The notes beneath the pieces are model-generated. The model worked only from the letters and a program-made list of their open reading frames with translations, had not been told where the DNA came from and searched no databases. Source: Dipteronia dyeriana (lineage: Eukaryota; Streptophyta; Magnoliopsida; Sapindales; Sapindaceae). From it: a stretch of 64,000 nt of DNA. The stretch lies in the NCBI GenBank assembly GCA_032871835.1, contig CM065297.1, positions 94,757,052 through 94,821,051 of the forward strand. Direction: 5' to 3'. Position numbers and translations under genes: made by a program. Positions 31,996-43,053 of the stretch are shown here, piece by piece; within the stretch, counting starts at the first letter, position 1; the number at the start of each line of letters is the position of its first letter.

Positions 31996-32896
31996 TGTCG
32001 TATGCGAATTTTACCAAGCATACACGTCATTGACAGGAAGGAGAAAATAGCCAGGTGGACACTCAAATGGGCACTCAGGAAATATCCTACGAGGCATCAT
32101 TAAAGAGAAGAAAACCCGATTAAACCAGTAGCATGGCAAGACCTACTCGGGATCAACTAAATTACTCCGAATCGATTAAAAGTACTCGGGATTAACCAAA
32201 AAACATCTTCTACTCGGGCTCAAACGGATCTACTCGGGACCAACCAGTGTTATTCTTACCCGGGATAAATGCGACCCGAACAAGAAACTTGGTGCTTAAT
32301 TCACACGGATTAAGTAATTAAATACGCGAAGATATCCATCAGGAAGAATCCTAAAGAGAACAGAATACTGAGCTAGAAGAATCCTCAATCAGAAAACAAC
32401 TTGATTTCGCTACAAAGACTACATTCTTATAAGGAAACTAGTCCAAATAAAACTGCACTACTAGAGTCTCATTCGATTTCCATAAGAGACTCCGAAACAG
32501 GAAAGAAGACAAATCAACCTCAAGCAAGTAACCGAATCACAATTAAATATAAAGATCTTGTATTACTTGTACAAAGCAGATTAGGGTTCTATAAACATAT
32601 AAATAGACTCATAATCTCGTTCCAAAAGAAATATAGGCAATATAGCATACAACAAGCAACAGAAAAATACAGAGAGAAGAAAGAGAAATCGAGAGCTTGT
32701 AAACATCATGTTTTCATTGTGGATTTTGGCTTGGTTAATCCTTTAACCACCCGTGGACATTTCTCCGGTCTTCGGAGTTTTACCACGTAAAACTTGTGTC
32801 TTCGTTACTCTCTCTGAATCTCTTTCTCTTTGAATCAATAGCCGAAATCCAATCCATGTTGGCTTTTCTGACATAATCCAGAAATCGACGTCAACA
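31996..32896 (+). repeat. Gypsy-1 3' LTR
   Basis: 901 bp, TGTCGTATGCG to GACGTCAACA, with TATAAATAG at 32598-32606. Differences from the 5' LTR are scattered single bases plus a 1-bp length change; I estimate 97-98% identity by eye. It is followed by CTTAT, the target duplication. Confidence 0.92.
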
Positions 32897-32901
<5 letters not shown>

Positions 32902-32934
<33 letters not shown>

Positions 32935-33233
32935 GAGTTGACCATTAATATTTTAATTAAATGGACTAAAGTGATGTATTTTGAAAAAACAAGAGACTTA
33001 AGTTGCTAATATGCCAAAAATGGTGATATTTTAACGAAAAATAGGGACTTTAGTGAAATTACTCCAGAAAAAAAAATGTTTGATATGGAAAATTGATTTA
33101 TTCCCTTGGTAAGAAAATGTTTTACTACTGGGTTGAAAGGGCCATGCAAATAATACGAAGATTGCATTATATTTTATGATGCCATAAACTAGTTCATTTT
33201 TAAAAGGATGACGCATATACCCAAATGTCATGC
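32902..33233. other. AT-rich spacer with (TA)n
   Basis: A (TA)n run (32898-32930) directly follows the Gypsy-1 target duplication, so the element inserted at the edge of a TA microsatellite. The rest is AT-rich without a supported gene. Confidence 0.6.
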
Positions 33234-33241
33234 CATTTAGC

Positions 33242-34282
33242 TAGACATGACGTCGGTTTCGATTCCACGGTTTCGGTTCGATTCCACCGGTTTGGAACCT
33301 TTTTTAAAAATAAAATAAAAAAAACAATCCAAAATCGAAAAATACTCAATCAAACCTTACATATGAAATACCCAAAATTCCAAAATCCCTACACCTACTC
33401 ACCATCTCACCCAAGTGACCTAACCCCAAATTCCCAATCCCTAATCACCTTTATCAGTTCAAACACACACCACCACCACAAACCCAAAATCACACACACA
33501 CACACACACACACCAGTACACAACAAATCAAACCAGTCAAAACTCAAACACACATACCACCACAAACTCAAAACCCACCACCATCTAAACTCAATCACAC
33601 ATATACACCGATCGGTGACCACCCCCAATCTCATCTCTCTCTCATTCGATCCAAGTAAGAAGAAGAAGAAGAAGAAGAAAGAAGAAAGAAGAAGAAACCG
33701 AGGAAGACGAAGAAGAAATAAGAAAATGATGATCGATCCAAGCCTCCAAGTGATGATGGTCGAACCACCAAAAGAAGAAGATGGTAGAATGGTGGACCGT
33801 TGGTGGCCTAGTAAAGGTGGAGCGGTGGGTGAGTGCAGGGGCGGAGGTATAGGGGGGCTGGTGGAGGCCATGGCCCCCCTCCCTCCAAAAAACACTCTAA
33901 AGTTCTTTTTAATATAATTATAAAACATATGAAATTTTTAATTTTTTTTCACTTTGGCCCCTCTAATATTTTTTGTTTTTACATATTGGCCCCTCCAACC
34001 TTGAATTTCTGGCTTCGCCCTTGGGTGAGTGGGTCTGAGAGAAAGAGAGAGATAAAATTTTGAGAGAGAGAGATCATATCAAATTAGATCTGATTTTTAA
34101 AAAAGAAATTTTAAAATTTTAAAAAAAATATTGGAACCATCGATTCGAACTGGAACCGGAATCGTCGGTTCCAGTTTAGTTAGAACTTGACAGTTCCTTA
34201 AAAAAAAAACTAGAACCGGAAAAATCGATTCCAATTTCAACTTTTACGGTTTAGTTCCGATTTTAAACCGTCGTCATATCTA
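33242..34282. mobile_element. Non-autonomous hAT element, 1041 bp
   Basis: The termini TAGACATGACGTCGGTTT and (reverse complement of the right end) TAGATATGACGACGGTTT match at most positions. The flanks are identical 8-mers, CATTTAGC (33234-33241 and 34283-34290), the hAT target duplication. The ends resemble those of the transposase-bearing element at 50994-54006. The interior holds a (CA)n run (33485-33515), a (GAA)n run (33655-33720) and an open stretch beginning ATG 33726 that could be captured gene sequence. No transposase. Confidence 0.9.
33836..34023. mobile_element. Nested hAT MITE, 188 bp
   Basis: It starts CAGGGGCGGAG and ends CTTCGCCCTTG, imperfect inverted termini of a very common plant hAT MITE type. 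The flanks are identical, GGTGAGTG (33828-33835 and 34024-34031). It lies inside the 1041-bp hAT element, so it inserted later. Confidence 0.9.
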
Positions 34283-34415
34283 CATTTAGCGAGAGACATT
34301 TCAATTAATTGTATTTATGAAGTATGCTCTTCTTTTCCAAGTTAGCCTGTAAAGATACGAGTTGAGGAGATAGCTTTTGCTAAAAAGAAAAAGCTTATTA
34401 GTTACAACTTACAAA

Positions 34416-34452
34416 GAGTGGAAGAGTGGAAGAGTGGAAGAGTGGAAGAGTG
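34416..34452 (+). repeat. 8-bp tandem repeat upstream of the ORP gene
   Basis: About four and a half units of 'gaagagtg', 210 bp upstream of the TATA box of the ORP gene. Confidence 0.8.
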
Positions 34453-34663
34453 ATGCGCACGTAGGATGAAAAGCCGTTGGCAGTTGGCACTTGAAACTCA
34501 CAAAGGCCCCACCATCACGTGGAAACAACAACTTTCTTATATATTTTTAACTAAACTGTGTAACGTACGCTGGGATTGACGGAAGGTACACGATAATAGC
34601 ATGGAATTGCCCCCATCCTAATATTCCCTAACGTCTAAAGCCAACTGTCGCGTGTCTACCGTC

Positions 34664-34672
34664 TATTTAAAT
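34664..34672 (+). promoter_or_regulatory. Likely TATA box of the ORP gene
   Basis: TATTTAAAT in the context 'gtctatttaaatcc', about 375 bp upstream of the start codon. Transcription would begin near 34695 and give a pyrimidine-rich leader of about 340 nt, if unspliced. Confidence 0.5.
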
Positions 34673-34714
34673 CCATTGCACAAAATTTGGTAATTTCTCT
34701 TGTTTACGCCGCCG

Positions 34715-34738
34715 ATGAACTCGCCGCTTCGCGGTTGA
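34715..34738 (+). other. Seven-codon upstream ORF in the ORP leader
   Basis: An ATG at 34715 opens a 7-codon frame (MNSPLRG) ending TGA 34736-34738. It lies just downstream of the inferred transcription start, so it may be in the mRNA and could lower translation. Unproven. Confidence 0.3.
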
Positions 34739-35038
34739 ACTCGCCCAAAACTTTGTCAGCCTCCTCTCGTGGCGCCTCTTTTCGTTTTTCAATATTTCAA
34801 TATTTCTTTCTTTTCACTTCAAGAAAATCTTTTTTTTTCCTTTATAGATTCATTATTTTATTTGTTTTTTTTTTTTTTACAGATTTAACCCAAACAATTA
34901 TAATTAAATTTACTATTTATCTTTTATTCAGATTCACACTCACACATTGATTACAAATTAATAACGATAACAACTTTTTTTCTGAATTAAAAAAATTAAA
35001 ATAAATTCTGCCGTGATCGTGGAGGAGAAACGACTGGC

Positions 35039-38000
35039 ATGCATCCATTCTGCTGTGTCTCCACCGCACCGGATCGGAACCCTGCTCCGCATCCGCATCC
35101 GCTTCCTCTTCCTCAACAACCAAGGACGTTGACGGAACTGCTCAATATGTCGTCGTCATCGCGGACAACGGCATCGTATCGGTCGCTCTCGGCACGGAAC
35201 TCGTCGAGTCGCAGCCATGGATCGTCTCCGAAATCGTCGTTTAATCAGAAAAACGAGAATGCGGCAGCGGAGAACGGGAACGGGAGTAGTACGTTTAGGA
35301 GATCGGCGACATTGGAATCGTTGTGTAGAATTGCGTCAATAAGAGACGGTCAAATGATAATGGTGGATAGGCATGGGATTTCAGGGATATTGTACAAGTG
35401 GGTTAATTACGGTAGAGGTTGGCGTCCTAGATGGTTTGTTTTGAAATACGGTGTGTTGTCGTATTACAAAATCCATGGCCCGAAAAAGATCACCGTGAAT
35501 CATCTGGAAACCGAAAAAGGATCGAAGGTGATCGGAGAAGTTTCCATGAGACGAATGTCTCGCCAAAGCAACAACACCCAATCATGTAAACCCAATCCAA
35601 TTGGAGAAATCCACTTGAAGGTATATTTTCTAGAAATCTTTATTATCATCAATTAAATTTTGTGTTTATGTTGAATTATGAATTGTGGTTGATTTTGATT
35701 ATTTAGGTGTCGTCGATTAGAGAGAGTAAATCGGATGACAGAAGGTTTTCGATATTCACGGGGACGAAGAGAGTGCATTTGAGGGCGGATAGTAGGGAGG
35801 ATAGATTGGCATGGATGGAGGCATTGCGGACTGTTAAAGATATGTTCCCCAGAATTTCAAACAGTGAATTAATGGCTCCTGTAGAAAATGTAGCTGTTTC
35901 TACTGAGAAATTGAGGCAGCGATTGGTAGATGAAGGTGTCAGTGAGACTGCAATTCAGGATATTGAGCAAATCATTAGGACTGAATTTTCAACCATGCAT
36001 AGCCATCTTGTGGTCCTCAAACAGAGGCAGATGTTACTTGTTGACACTTTGCGTCAATTGGAGGTATCTAAAACATACAAACAAAAGCTCAAATAAATAA
36101 ATAAAATAAAAAAGTATGCTTTGATTTTGTTTTGACAATAGAGAAATATAGTGAGAGGTTGCAAACTATGAGAAATGGATTAGTTGGTCTGCATAATTAA
36201 CATGAACCATTTGCATCTTTGGCATAAGTACATGATTGTAGAGTGTTATAATTGGAATTATTCCAATTTCTAGTTTATTTCTGATTTTTAGTGAAATAAA
36301 TACAATACTTTCCCCTACTCAGAGCTTCATTAGGTTTATTGTCTGTTCTTTATCTATCTCAGATGGGATTTTTGCAATTCTATTTTATTTGCAGTAAGAG
36401 TGGATCTTATAACATTTACCTATTAGTAATTCTAATATCATTTCGATTTTATAGCTCCTGCAATCCAATCATGTGTAACATGATTTTTGTTTTTGTTTTT
36501 CTTTATATTTTCCTTTTTCTGTTTAGTTGGAAATCTTTTAAGGAATTATTATTTTCTTCTCTTTATTTATGCATTATCATATTACTCTCTTAGTAAAAAC
36601 CATTATCAAAGTACTCCATAAAATATTTCTTTTTGATACCCTTTGTTTGTGTTTAAATCTGCTGCATCATTCAGACAGAAAAAGTAGACTTGGAGAATAC
36701 AGTTGTTGATGAGAGCCAAAGGCAACAAAAAACTTCTTCTAGGTCAAAGCAAGACAAATACAGCGGTATGATGCAAAAAAATAAATAAATTATATTCTAT
36801 TCTTCTGCAGTAAAACCCTTCTTCTTTTCTCTTTGCTAGTATAATGTACCTGTGGGGCCAAGAATTTGCAGTTTACGTGGATGTGTGCAAGCGTGAGGAA
36901 AATTCTTATATGTACATATGCTTCTCAAATCTGTATTTACAAATTTAATCTGTAGAAATACAAATTAACATATATTTCTATTTAAATTTTGAAGGTTTGA
37001 TGTGTACTTCTATGTTTGCAAATGTTGATCAGGTCCTATAAGAACTACTTCCCTCCATCAGCCAACATAGTAATTAGTGTCCTATAAGAATTAGTCTTAG
37101 GGCACATTTACTAACGGGGAATGAAAATAAATGGGAATCAAGATCTACGGGAAAGGGAACTTAATTCTTTTGGTGGGAGGGGAGGAATAAGTTCCCTTAC
37201 TTCATGATATGTGTGTAGGGTCAATGTAACTTAATTCCCAAACGTTTTAGTATACGCAATAGTCACAAACTAGGATTTAAGTTTCATTTCCCTCATTAGA
37301 ATTTCTGATTAGTTAACGCAAAGTAAGAAATATGTTTTGGGATGATATTCGTTAAACGATCTTAGACATTATGTGCTTGTCAAGTGAAAAAACTGTGAAT
37401 TTCTATAAACTTAAAGTGTTTAATTCAATGATGAGTAGCACTCATCTACTAAGAATTAAAAGAAAACTATATAAGATATTGTAGCTTTTGCACGGATTTT
37501 GTAGTTATAGTAATGAGGACACGTGACTGACATTTTGTAAAATTGCTTTTGCTTTTCACTGTGATTTTTCTAGAAACTTTTTGGTTTCTTGATGGTGCTC
37601 GTATTGATCATGTTGATTGATTGGTAGCAAGGTGGTCAATATTGAGCATTTGTTTGAAAAACAATTGTAGATTATTTCCTTTCAGAGGTTTGATTAAGCA
37701 TTTGGAATTAAAAATTAGCGGTCTTGGCTGTGTGGTATCTAAGTAAGAAGTTCTATAGCCAATGACATTGGAAACGAATGGCATACAGCCAATGACCTTA
37801 AGAGGGTGGTGTTTCCCAGAAAAGGGAATTTTGTGATTATTATTATCTATATTTTTGCTATACTTAATTTATGACATTGTCTGAAGTATTTTTGTTCCTA
37901 CATCTAATTTGATGCCAGTATCTATTTTCTTTTCATATATATTTCAGAAGGAAGTGCCACTGATTCTGATAATGACCAAGACAGACAGGATGCTGCAGAT

Positions 38001-41000
38001 GAAGAAACAGATGATGAAGACACTGAATTTGTTGATACTCGAGATTTTCTTTCATCAAGTTCTTTTAGAAGTAACGGATCTGATTTTCATCGGTCACCAT
38101 TTGATTCTGATGAAGAAGAGGCTTTTGAATCAGAAGATGGTATTGATCCTTGTATTAGATTCATTGGATCTAACTATCCTTATGTTAGCCGGCGTAAGAA
38201 ATTACCTGACCCGGTTGAAAAAGAGAAAGGAGTCAGTCTGTGGTCGATCATTAAAGATAATATAGGAAAGGATCTTACCAAAGTTTGTCTTCCAGTTTAT
38301 TTTAATGAGCCCCTCTCTTCTTTACAGAAATGTTTTGAAGAAGTGGAGTACTCTTACCTTATAGATCGAGCCTATGAATGGGGTAAACAGGTAATTCATA
38401 TTCATTTGCTTCTCTTCATAAAGCTGGTCGATTTCGTGAACTTTATATTAGTTGATAACAGTTAAATGGGTGTCCTTTACCTATTTGGCCATCCTGAGTA
38501 ACTTTAGAAACTCTTGATGCTATTACTCTTATGGTATGTCATAAATATATATCTTATCAGCTATAGCACACAAGTATATCTTGAGCTATTAGCAGCTTTT
38601 TGAGATATGTAAATCACACGAACTTTTTTTTTGGTATCAAAATTATTATGTGCTTATGGAAAAATTCAAATTTTTTGTCTTCTGAATTAAGAAATATATA
38701 TTTTGCTGATATTATTAACACAATCTTCTGATTGTAGCCTCTATATGAGGTATCTTATCTATTTTTATTGTTACCTTTTGGTATGAGTATTAATGTTCTG
38801 TTAAAGTGGAAAGCAAAATATTACCAGAAAATATCATATACTCTATACATTTGATTGGTGCAAAATATTGTCATTTTAAAGAAAGATATGAAGTAAGACT
38901 ATCTAAAGAAATAGCTAGGTAGTTGGGCTTATAGAGTTACTCATCTACTAATTTTAGTAGCAGGTGCTATGTCTCATCAAAAGTTCTCTCTGTAGATTTA
39001 TAGCTGTTTCCTTGCTGATCCTTTAACTATGTTGGATCATGGGTACGTATGAGTATGTCAAGAGGTTTCCAGACATTAAACAAGCATAATATCCTGGCTC
39101 ACCTAATTTTTGTGTGTAATACAGACAGTGTTAAATAAAACATTTGTTGTCTTATATAGCTGCTCTGTATCAGTCATCCATTGTGAACCTTATGCTCGTA
39201 GTATATCGAACTTACTGATTGATTTGACCGGCAGGAGTGGCAGCAGCTATTACTCATTGATTGTAGCCTTGTAGGCACTCTTAACAAATGTTTTTGAGAA
39301 GATTTAGAATTTGAGCTCTCCTTTTATTTATTATATTTCCAAATAAATTTATTGACATACGTGGTTAAAATGTGTAGGGTAATAGTCTTATGAGGATACT
39401 GAATGTAGCAGCATTTGCAGTATCAGGGTATGCTTCTACTGATGCAAGACACTGCAAGCCATTCAATCCATTATTGGGCGAGACATATGAAGCTGATTAT
39501 CCAGATAAAGGCCTTCGTTTTTTTTCTGAGAAGGTATGATTTTGTTGCTAGAGGCGAAAAGAATCTTCTAACTATTTTGACTATTGTTTGACAGTGTCAC
39601 AATCAATATTATCTACTTTATTATGTTACATCTTTGTTAATGGGTTATCCTATTGCTGTGTCATTTCCTGTAAGCTTAAGATTTACATGGATTGTCACTA
39701 AACATAGTAGGAAAGCATATATTTGACCGAGACTGATTCTGGAAAACCCCCTATTCTCAAATAGTTCCATGCTTCAGAGGAGGGGTGTTAGAGTTTGAAT
39801 TTTAACTGGATCTACGTGTGTACATGTGTGAGTCAATTAATTGAATTTGGCCATGCTTTGGAGGAGGGGTATTAGAGTTTGAATTTTACTTGGATCTACA
39901 TTCGTAAATATGTATGTGTGTGTAAGAGCTCAAGCTTTTTAGGGTTAATGGTTTTTCAACATCCCAAATAGTAATACTACTTGTTGAATAGTTTAGCTCT
40001 TTGTCTTGGGAAAAGGAACAGACCATCTCTTCATTTATCCTACAACTTTATTGTACAAGTGTCTTTCTTCTCTTGAAGGTTACTGCAGCCTAAGGATACT
40101 GCAGATTTATTGAGAACAGTTCATTTATAATTCAAAAAATAATTATTTGGTCAGTTAGGCTTTCTGGATTATAGATAACTCATTTTTGTGGTATAACTGA
40201 AAAAATAATTATTTTTATTTGGCTGATCATGCTAAATGGTTGGTGTCTTTTTATTTGAGCTTATAGTGTTATTAACTATTCATTTTCCTTAATTTTATTT
40301 ATGAGGATTTAATTACATCTCTCTGGAAATAGGTTAGTCATCACCCAATGATAGTTGCATGCCATTGCGAGGGCCAGGGCTGGAAATTTTGGGGTGACAG
40401 CAATTTAAAGAGTAAATTTTGGGGTCGTTCGATCCAGCTGGATCCTTTTGGTGTGTTAACTTTGGAATTTGATGACGGAGAAGTTTTCCGATGGAGCAAG
40501 GTATGCCATTGACATTTGATATTTTTCTCCACTCTCTGTAATGTGCTTGCTGATTTGTTGATTTTATTACTGTCAGGTCACAACATCCATTTACAACCTC
40601 ATTTTAGGGAAACTCTATTGTGATCACTATGGTACGATGCGTATAGAAGGAAATTGTGAATATTCTTGTAAGCTGAAATTCAAGGAGCAATCAATCATCG
40701 ATAGAAATCCTCATCAGGTGCACTGTTCTATCCCATTTCTTGGAAATATTTGGATATAACAGTTTTTTAGTTGAGTAATTTTACACATTACATAAAAGTC
40801 TTGCCTTGTGCACTTGTGCATGAGCAAAGGCTGGCCAGTTACAGAATTAGATGGGAATGGACCTTTAAGTAGTGGTTTGTCCTTGCCATGTTATTCACCA
40901 AGTCATTTCATTTATTTTCATATGGCAAGGACAAATCACTTGCCACAAAGTAATGCACTCTGTTCAAATGCAACTATGGCTCAATAAAATACATTGAAAG

Positions 41001-41674
41001 AGATTTAGGTGGCTTACTTTTCTTGATTTTGACCTAGGATCTGTCCCTAATCTGTGTCCTCCACCACCTTTACCCTTTTTTTATTTGGTTATTTTCAAGC
41101 CAATATGATCTCTTCTTAGATGAAGGCTCTAGATATAATATGAGGTCTACTCTGCATTCTTCTGTTTTATAGGTGTGTTATATAGCCTAAGTTGCATTGC
41201 AGGTACAAGGCATAGTTCAAGATAAGAATGGTAAAACAGTGGCGACATTATTCGGGAAATGGGATGAAAGCATGCATTATGTTTATGGTGATGGATCTGG
41301 GAAAGGAAAAGGGCCAGAGGCCCATCTGCTTTGGAAGCGCAGAAAACCACCCAAAATTTCAACTCGATATAATTTTTCTCGTTTTGCTATCACGTTAAAT
41401 GAGCTTACACCTGGAGTTAAGGTCAATTTAATGTCTCTTCATCTTCACTCCTTTGTTTCTACCTTTTAAATGGTGCTGACTTTAAACTATACAAACAGGA
41501 GAAGTTGCCACCTACAGATTCTAGACTGAGACCTGACCAAAGATGCTTAGAAAATGGAGAGTATGAAATGGCCAATGCAGAGAAGTTGCGGCTAGAACAG
41601 AGACAGCGGCAGGTATATTACTACTAATATGCATGCATAGACTATCGATAGACCTTTTCACTAGTGATAATCTA

Positions 41675-41705
<31 letters not shown>

Positions 41706-41870
41706 CAGGCTCGCAAGATGCAAGAGAGTGGTTGGAAGCCAAGATGGTTTGCCAAGGACAAAGATAGTGATTCATACCGGTATACTGGTGGATATTGGGA
41801 GGCCAGGGAAAAGGGCAACTGGGAATCATGCCCTAATATCTTTGGCCAAGTCCCCACTGATCAAAATTGA
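35039..41870 (+). CDS. ORP1: Oxysterol-binding-protein-related protein, plant ORP1 group (PH + OSBP domain)
   Basis: ORP proteins move sterols and phosphoinositides between membranes at contact sites. Ten coding exons join in frame: 35039-35620, 35707-36063, 36675-36765, 37948-38390, 39378-39533, 40333-40500, 40577-40717, 41203-41421, 41499-41612, 41709-41870 (TGA). All nine introns are GT-AG; the total is 2433 bp, 810 residues, normal for plant ORP1 proteins. The N-terminus begins MHPFCCVS, as in that group. A PH domain spans about residues 113-242 ('[20 protein letters not shown]'), followed by an acidic linker with an FFAT-like motif (370-376). The lipid-binding domain fills the C-terminal half, with '[13 protein letters not shown]' (516-528) and the ligand-contacting 'VSHHPM' (544-549). 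No stop or frameshift is seen. The A-D member is not resolved. Confidence 0.95.
37100..37258. mobile_element. Possible small MITE in ORP intron 3
   Basis: The left side 'gggcacatttactaacgggg' is partly matched in reverse complement by 'aacgttttagtatacgc' on the right. The interior has 'gggaatgaaaat'-like and 'cttaattccc' stretches that can pair. No clear target duplication, so this is tentative. Confidence 0.35.
41673..41700 (+). repeat. (AT)n at the 3' end of ORP intron 9
   Basis: About 14 AT units end 8 bp before the exon 10 acceptor ('gtatgcag', 41701-41708). The run occupies the place where a polypyrimidine tract would normally be. Confidence 0.9.
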
Positions 41871-42093
41871 GTAAGGATTGAGTGGGGCTTCTTTTTGATA
41901 ATGATACATATATATATACAACACATATATGTATATGTATAGAGTTATACTAGGGAGATGGCTGTCATGAATTATGATTAAGCCACGTATTGAGTAATTT
42001 GAAAGCCAGACGAAATGATTTTTTTTTTATATATATATAAAAAATTAAATTAATTCATTTATATTGAATTACATTGAACAATGTAAGAAGATC

Positions 42094-42099
42094 AATAAA
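42094..42099 (+). terminator. Possible ORP polyadenylation signal
   Basis: AATAAA in 'gatcaataaaataat', 224 bp after the stop codon and before the Copia LTR. Plant signals are loose, so this is a candidate only. Confidence 0.3.
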
Positions 42100-42159
42100 A
42101 TAATATTTCTCTTCATAGTGCTCTCTATCTCTCTACCCCTCAAGTCAAATAAGTTGGGA

Positions 42160-42517
42160 TTACTGTGCTATATATTACCATATATCAATATATGGATTAT
42201 ACTCATCAACATGTGGCAATATAACAGAGCATTGAATCATATGTGCTTGTATTTGATGATGTCATCTTCACCTATAAATAATCTTAGGACGGGCTAGTTA
42301 AAGTAGTATTAGGGTTTCTTTAAAATATGAAAAAAATATATAAATGTATGAATTGTTATAGAATATTTATGAAAATTTATTAAAAAAAATTCTATTATAA
42401 CATTTTTTTAATAAAATACAAGTAAAAAAAAAATCTAAAAGATATATATCTTAAAATAAGATATAAGTCTTATAGTGAAAAAAGCAAACAACCCTTTTAT
42501 TCTCTTTAATTATAACA
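42160..42517 (+). repeat. 5' LTR of the Ale-type Copia element (approximate)
   Basis: Similarity to the 3' LTR is clear over about 42198-42290 ('gcaatataacagagcattga' versus 'gcaatagaatatagcattga', and TATAAATA at 42273-42280). The end is placed at 42517, before the primer-site-like 'cacgttatcgac'. It begins only about 300 bp after the ORP stop codon. Confidence 0.5.
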
Positions 42518-42539
42518 CGTTATCGACATGAATTTATTT

Positions 42540-42955
42540 AATTATTACCAGAACCCGAAGCTTCTAGATTTATTACTAGAACCGAAAGTTTTTAGGTCTA
42601 TTTATTTATTATCGGAACCTAAAGCTTCTAGATTTATTATTACTAGAACCTGAAGTTTCTAGATTTATTACCGAAACCTAAAGCTTCTGGATTTATTATT
42701 ACTAAAATATGAAGCTTCTAGATTTATTTATTTATACCATAACCTAAAGTTTCTGGATGTATTTATTATTACACATTTATTTACTTTTACGCAATTTTTA
42801 TTTGAGCAGTTTGGTCATTCAACCAGAACCTCAAGTTTCTAGATTTATTTATCATTACCTAAACCTGAAGTTTCAGGATTTATTACCATTACCTGAAGTT
42901 TCTCGATTTATTTATCATTATCAGAACCTAAATCTTTTTATTTGCAAATACTCCT
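42540..42955 (+). repeat. Degenerate repeats of roughly 35-60 bp in the Copia leader
   Basis: The phrase 'agaacctgaagtttctagatttatt' (given here with its common form split by variants) recurs about ten times between the primer site and gag. Typical forms are 'aacctaaagcttctag' and 'aacctgaagtttctag', each followed by 'atttattatta'. No reading frame is conserved. Confidence 0.75.
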
Positions 42956-43053
42956 TTATATAGTTGAAGAAAAATTAAATTCCTCGATTTTTTTTAATCA
43001 GACAAGGAGTTATGATTCTAATTGTGATTTTCAGATAATCGGAAGCTATAATA

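Larger units (their letters stand above)
20205..32896 (+). mobile_element. Gypsy-1: complete Tat-type Ty3/Gypsy retrotransposon
   Basis: The two LTRs (900 and 901 bp) begin TGTCGTATGCG and end TCAACA. The element is flanked by identical CTTAT (20200-20204 and 32897-32901), the expected 5-bp target duplication. Order: LTR, primer site, gag, protease, RT, RNase H, second archaeal-type RNase H, integrase, minisatellite, antisense gene, polypurine tract, LTR. The second RNase H and the antisense gene place it in the Tat lineage. The LTRs are nearly identical by eye, implying recent insertion, yet the coding region carries many stops and frameshifts. Confidence 0.92.

Noticed and set aside
33407..33928. 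Minus-strand open frame of 173 codons
   Set aside because: It is the reverse of (CA)n, (GAA)n and MITE sequence inside a hAT element, giving Val/Cys, Phe and Pro runs with no domain.
34687..34950. Open frame of 87 codons upstream of the ORP gene
   Set aside because: It lies in the T-rich leader, starts without ATG and reads as Phe/Leu low complexity. The gene's first ATG fitting the family is 35039.
37909..38265. Open frame of 118 codons overlapping ORP exon 4
   Set aside because: It is a shifted frame of exon 4. The frame that continues the spliced ORP gene carries the conserved domain.
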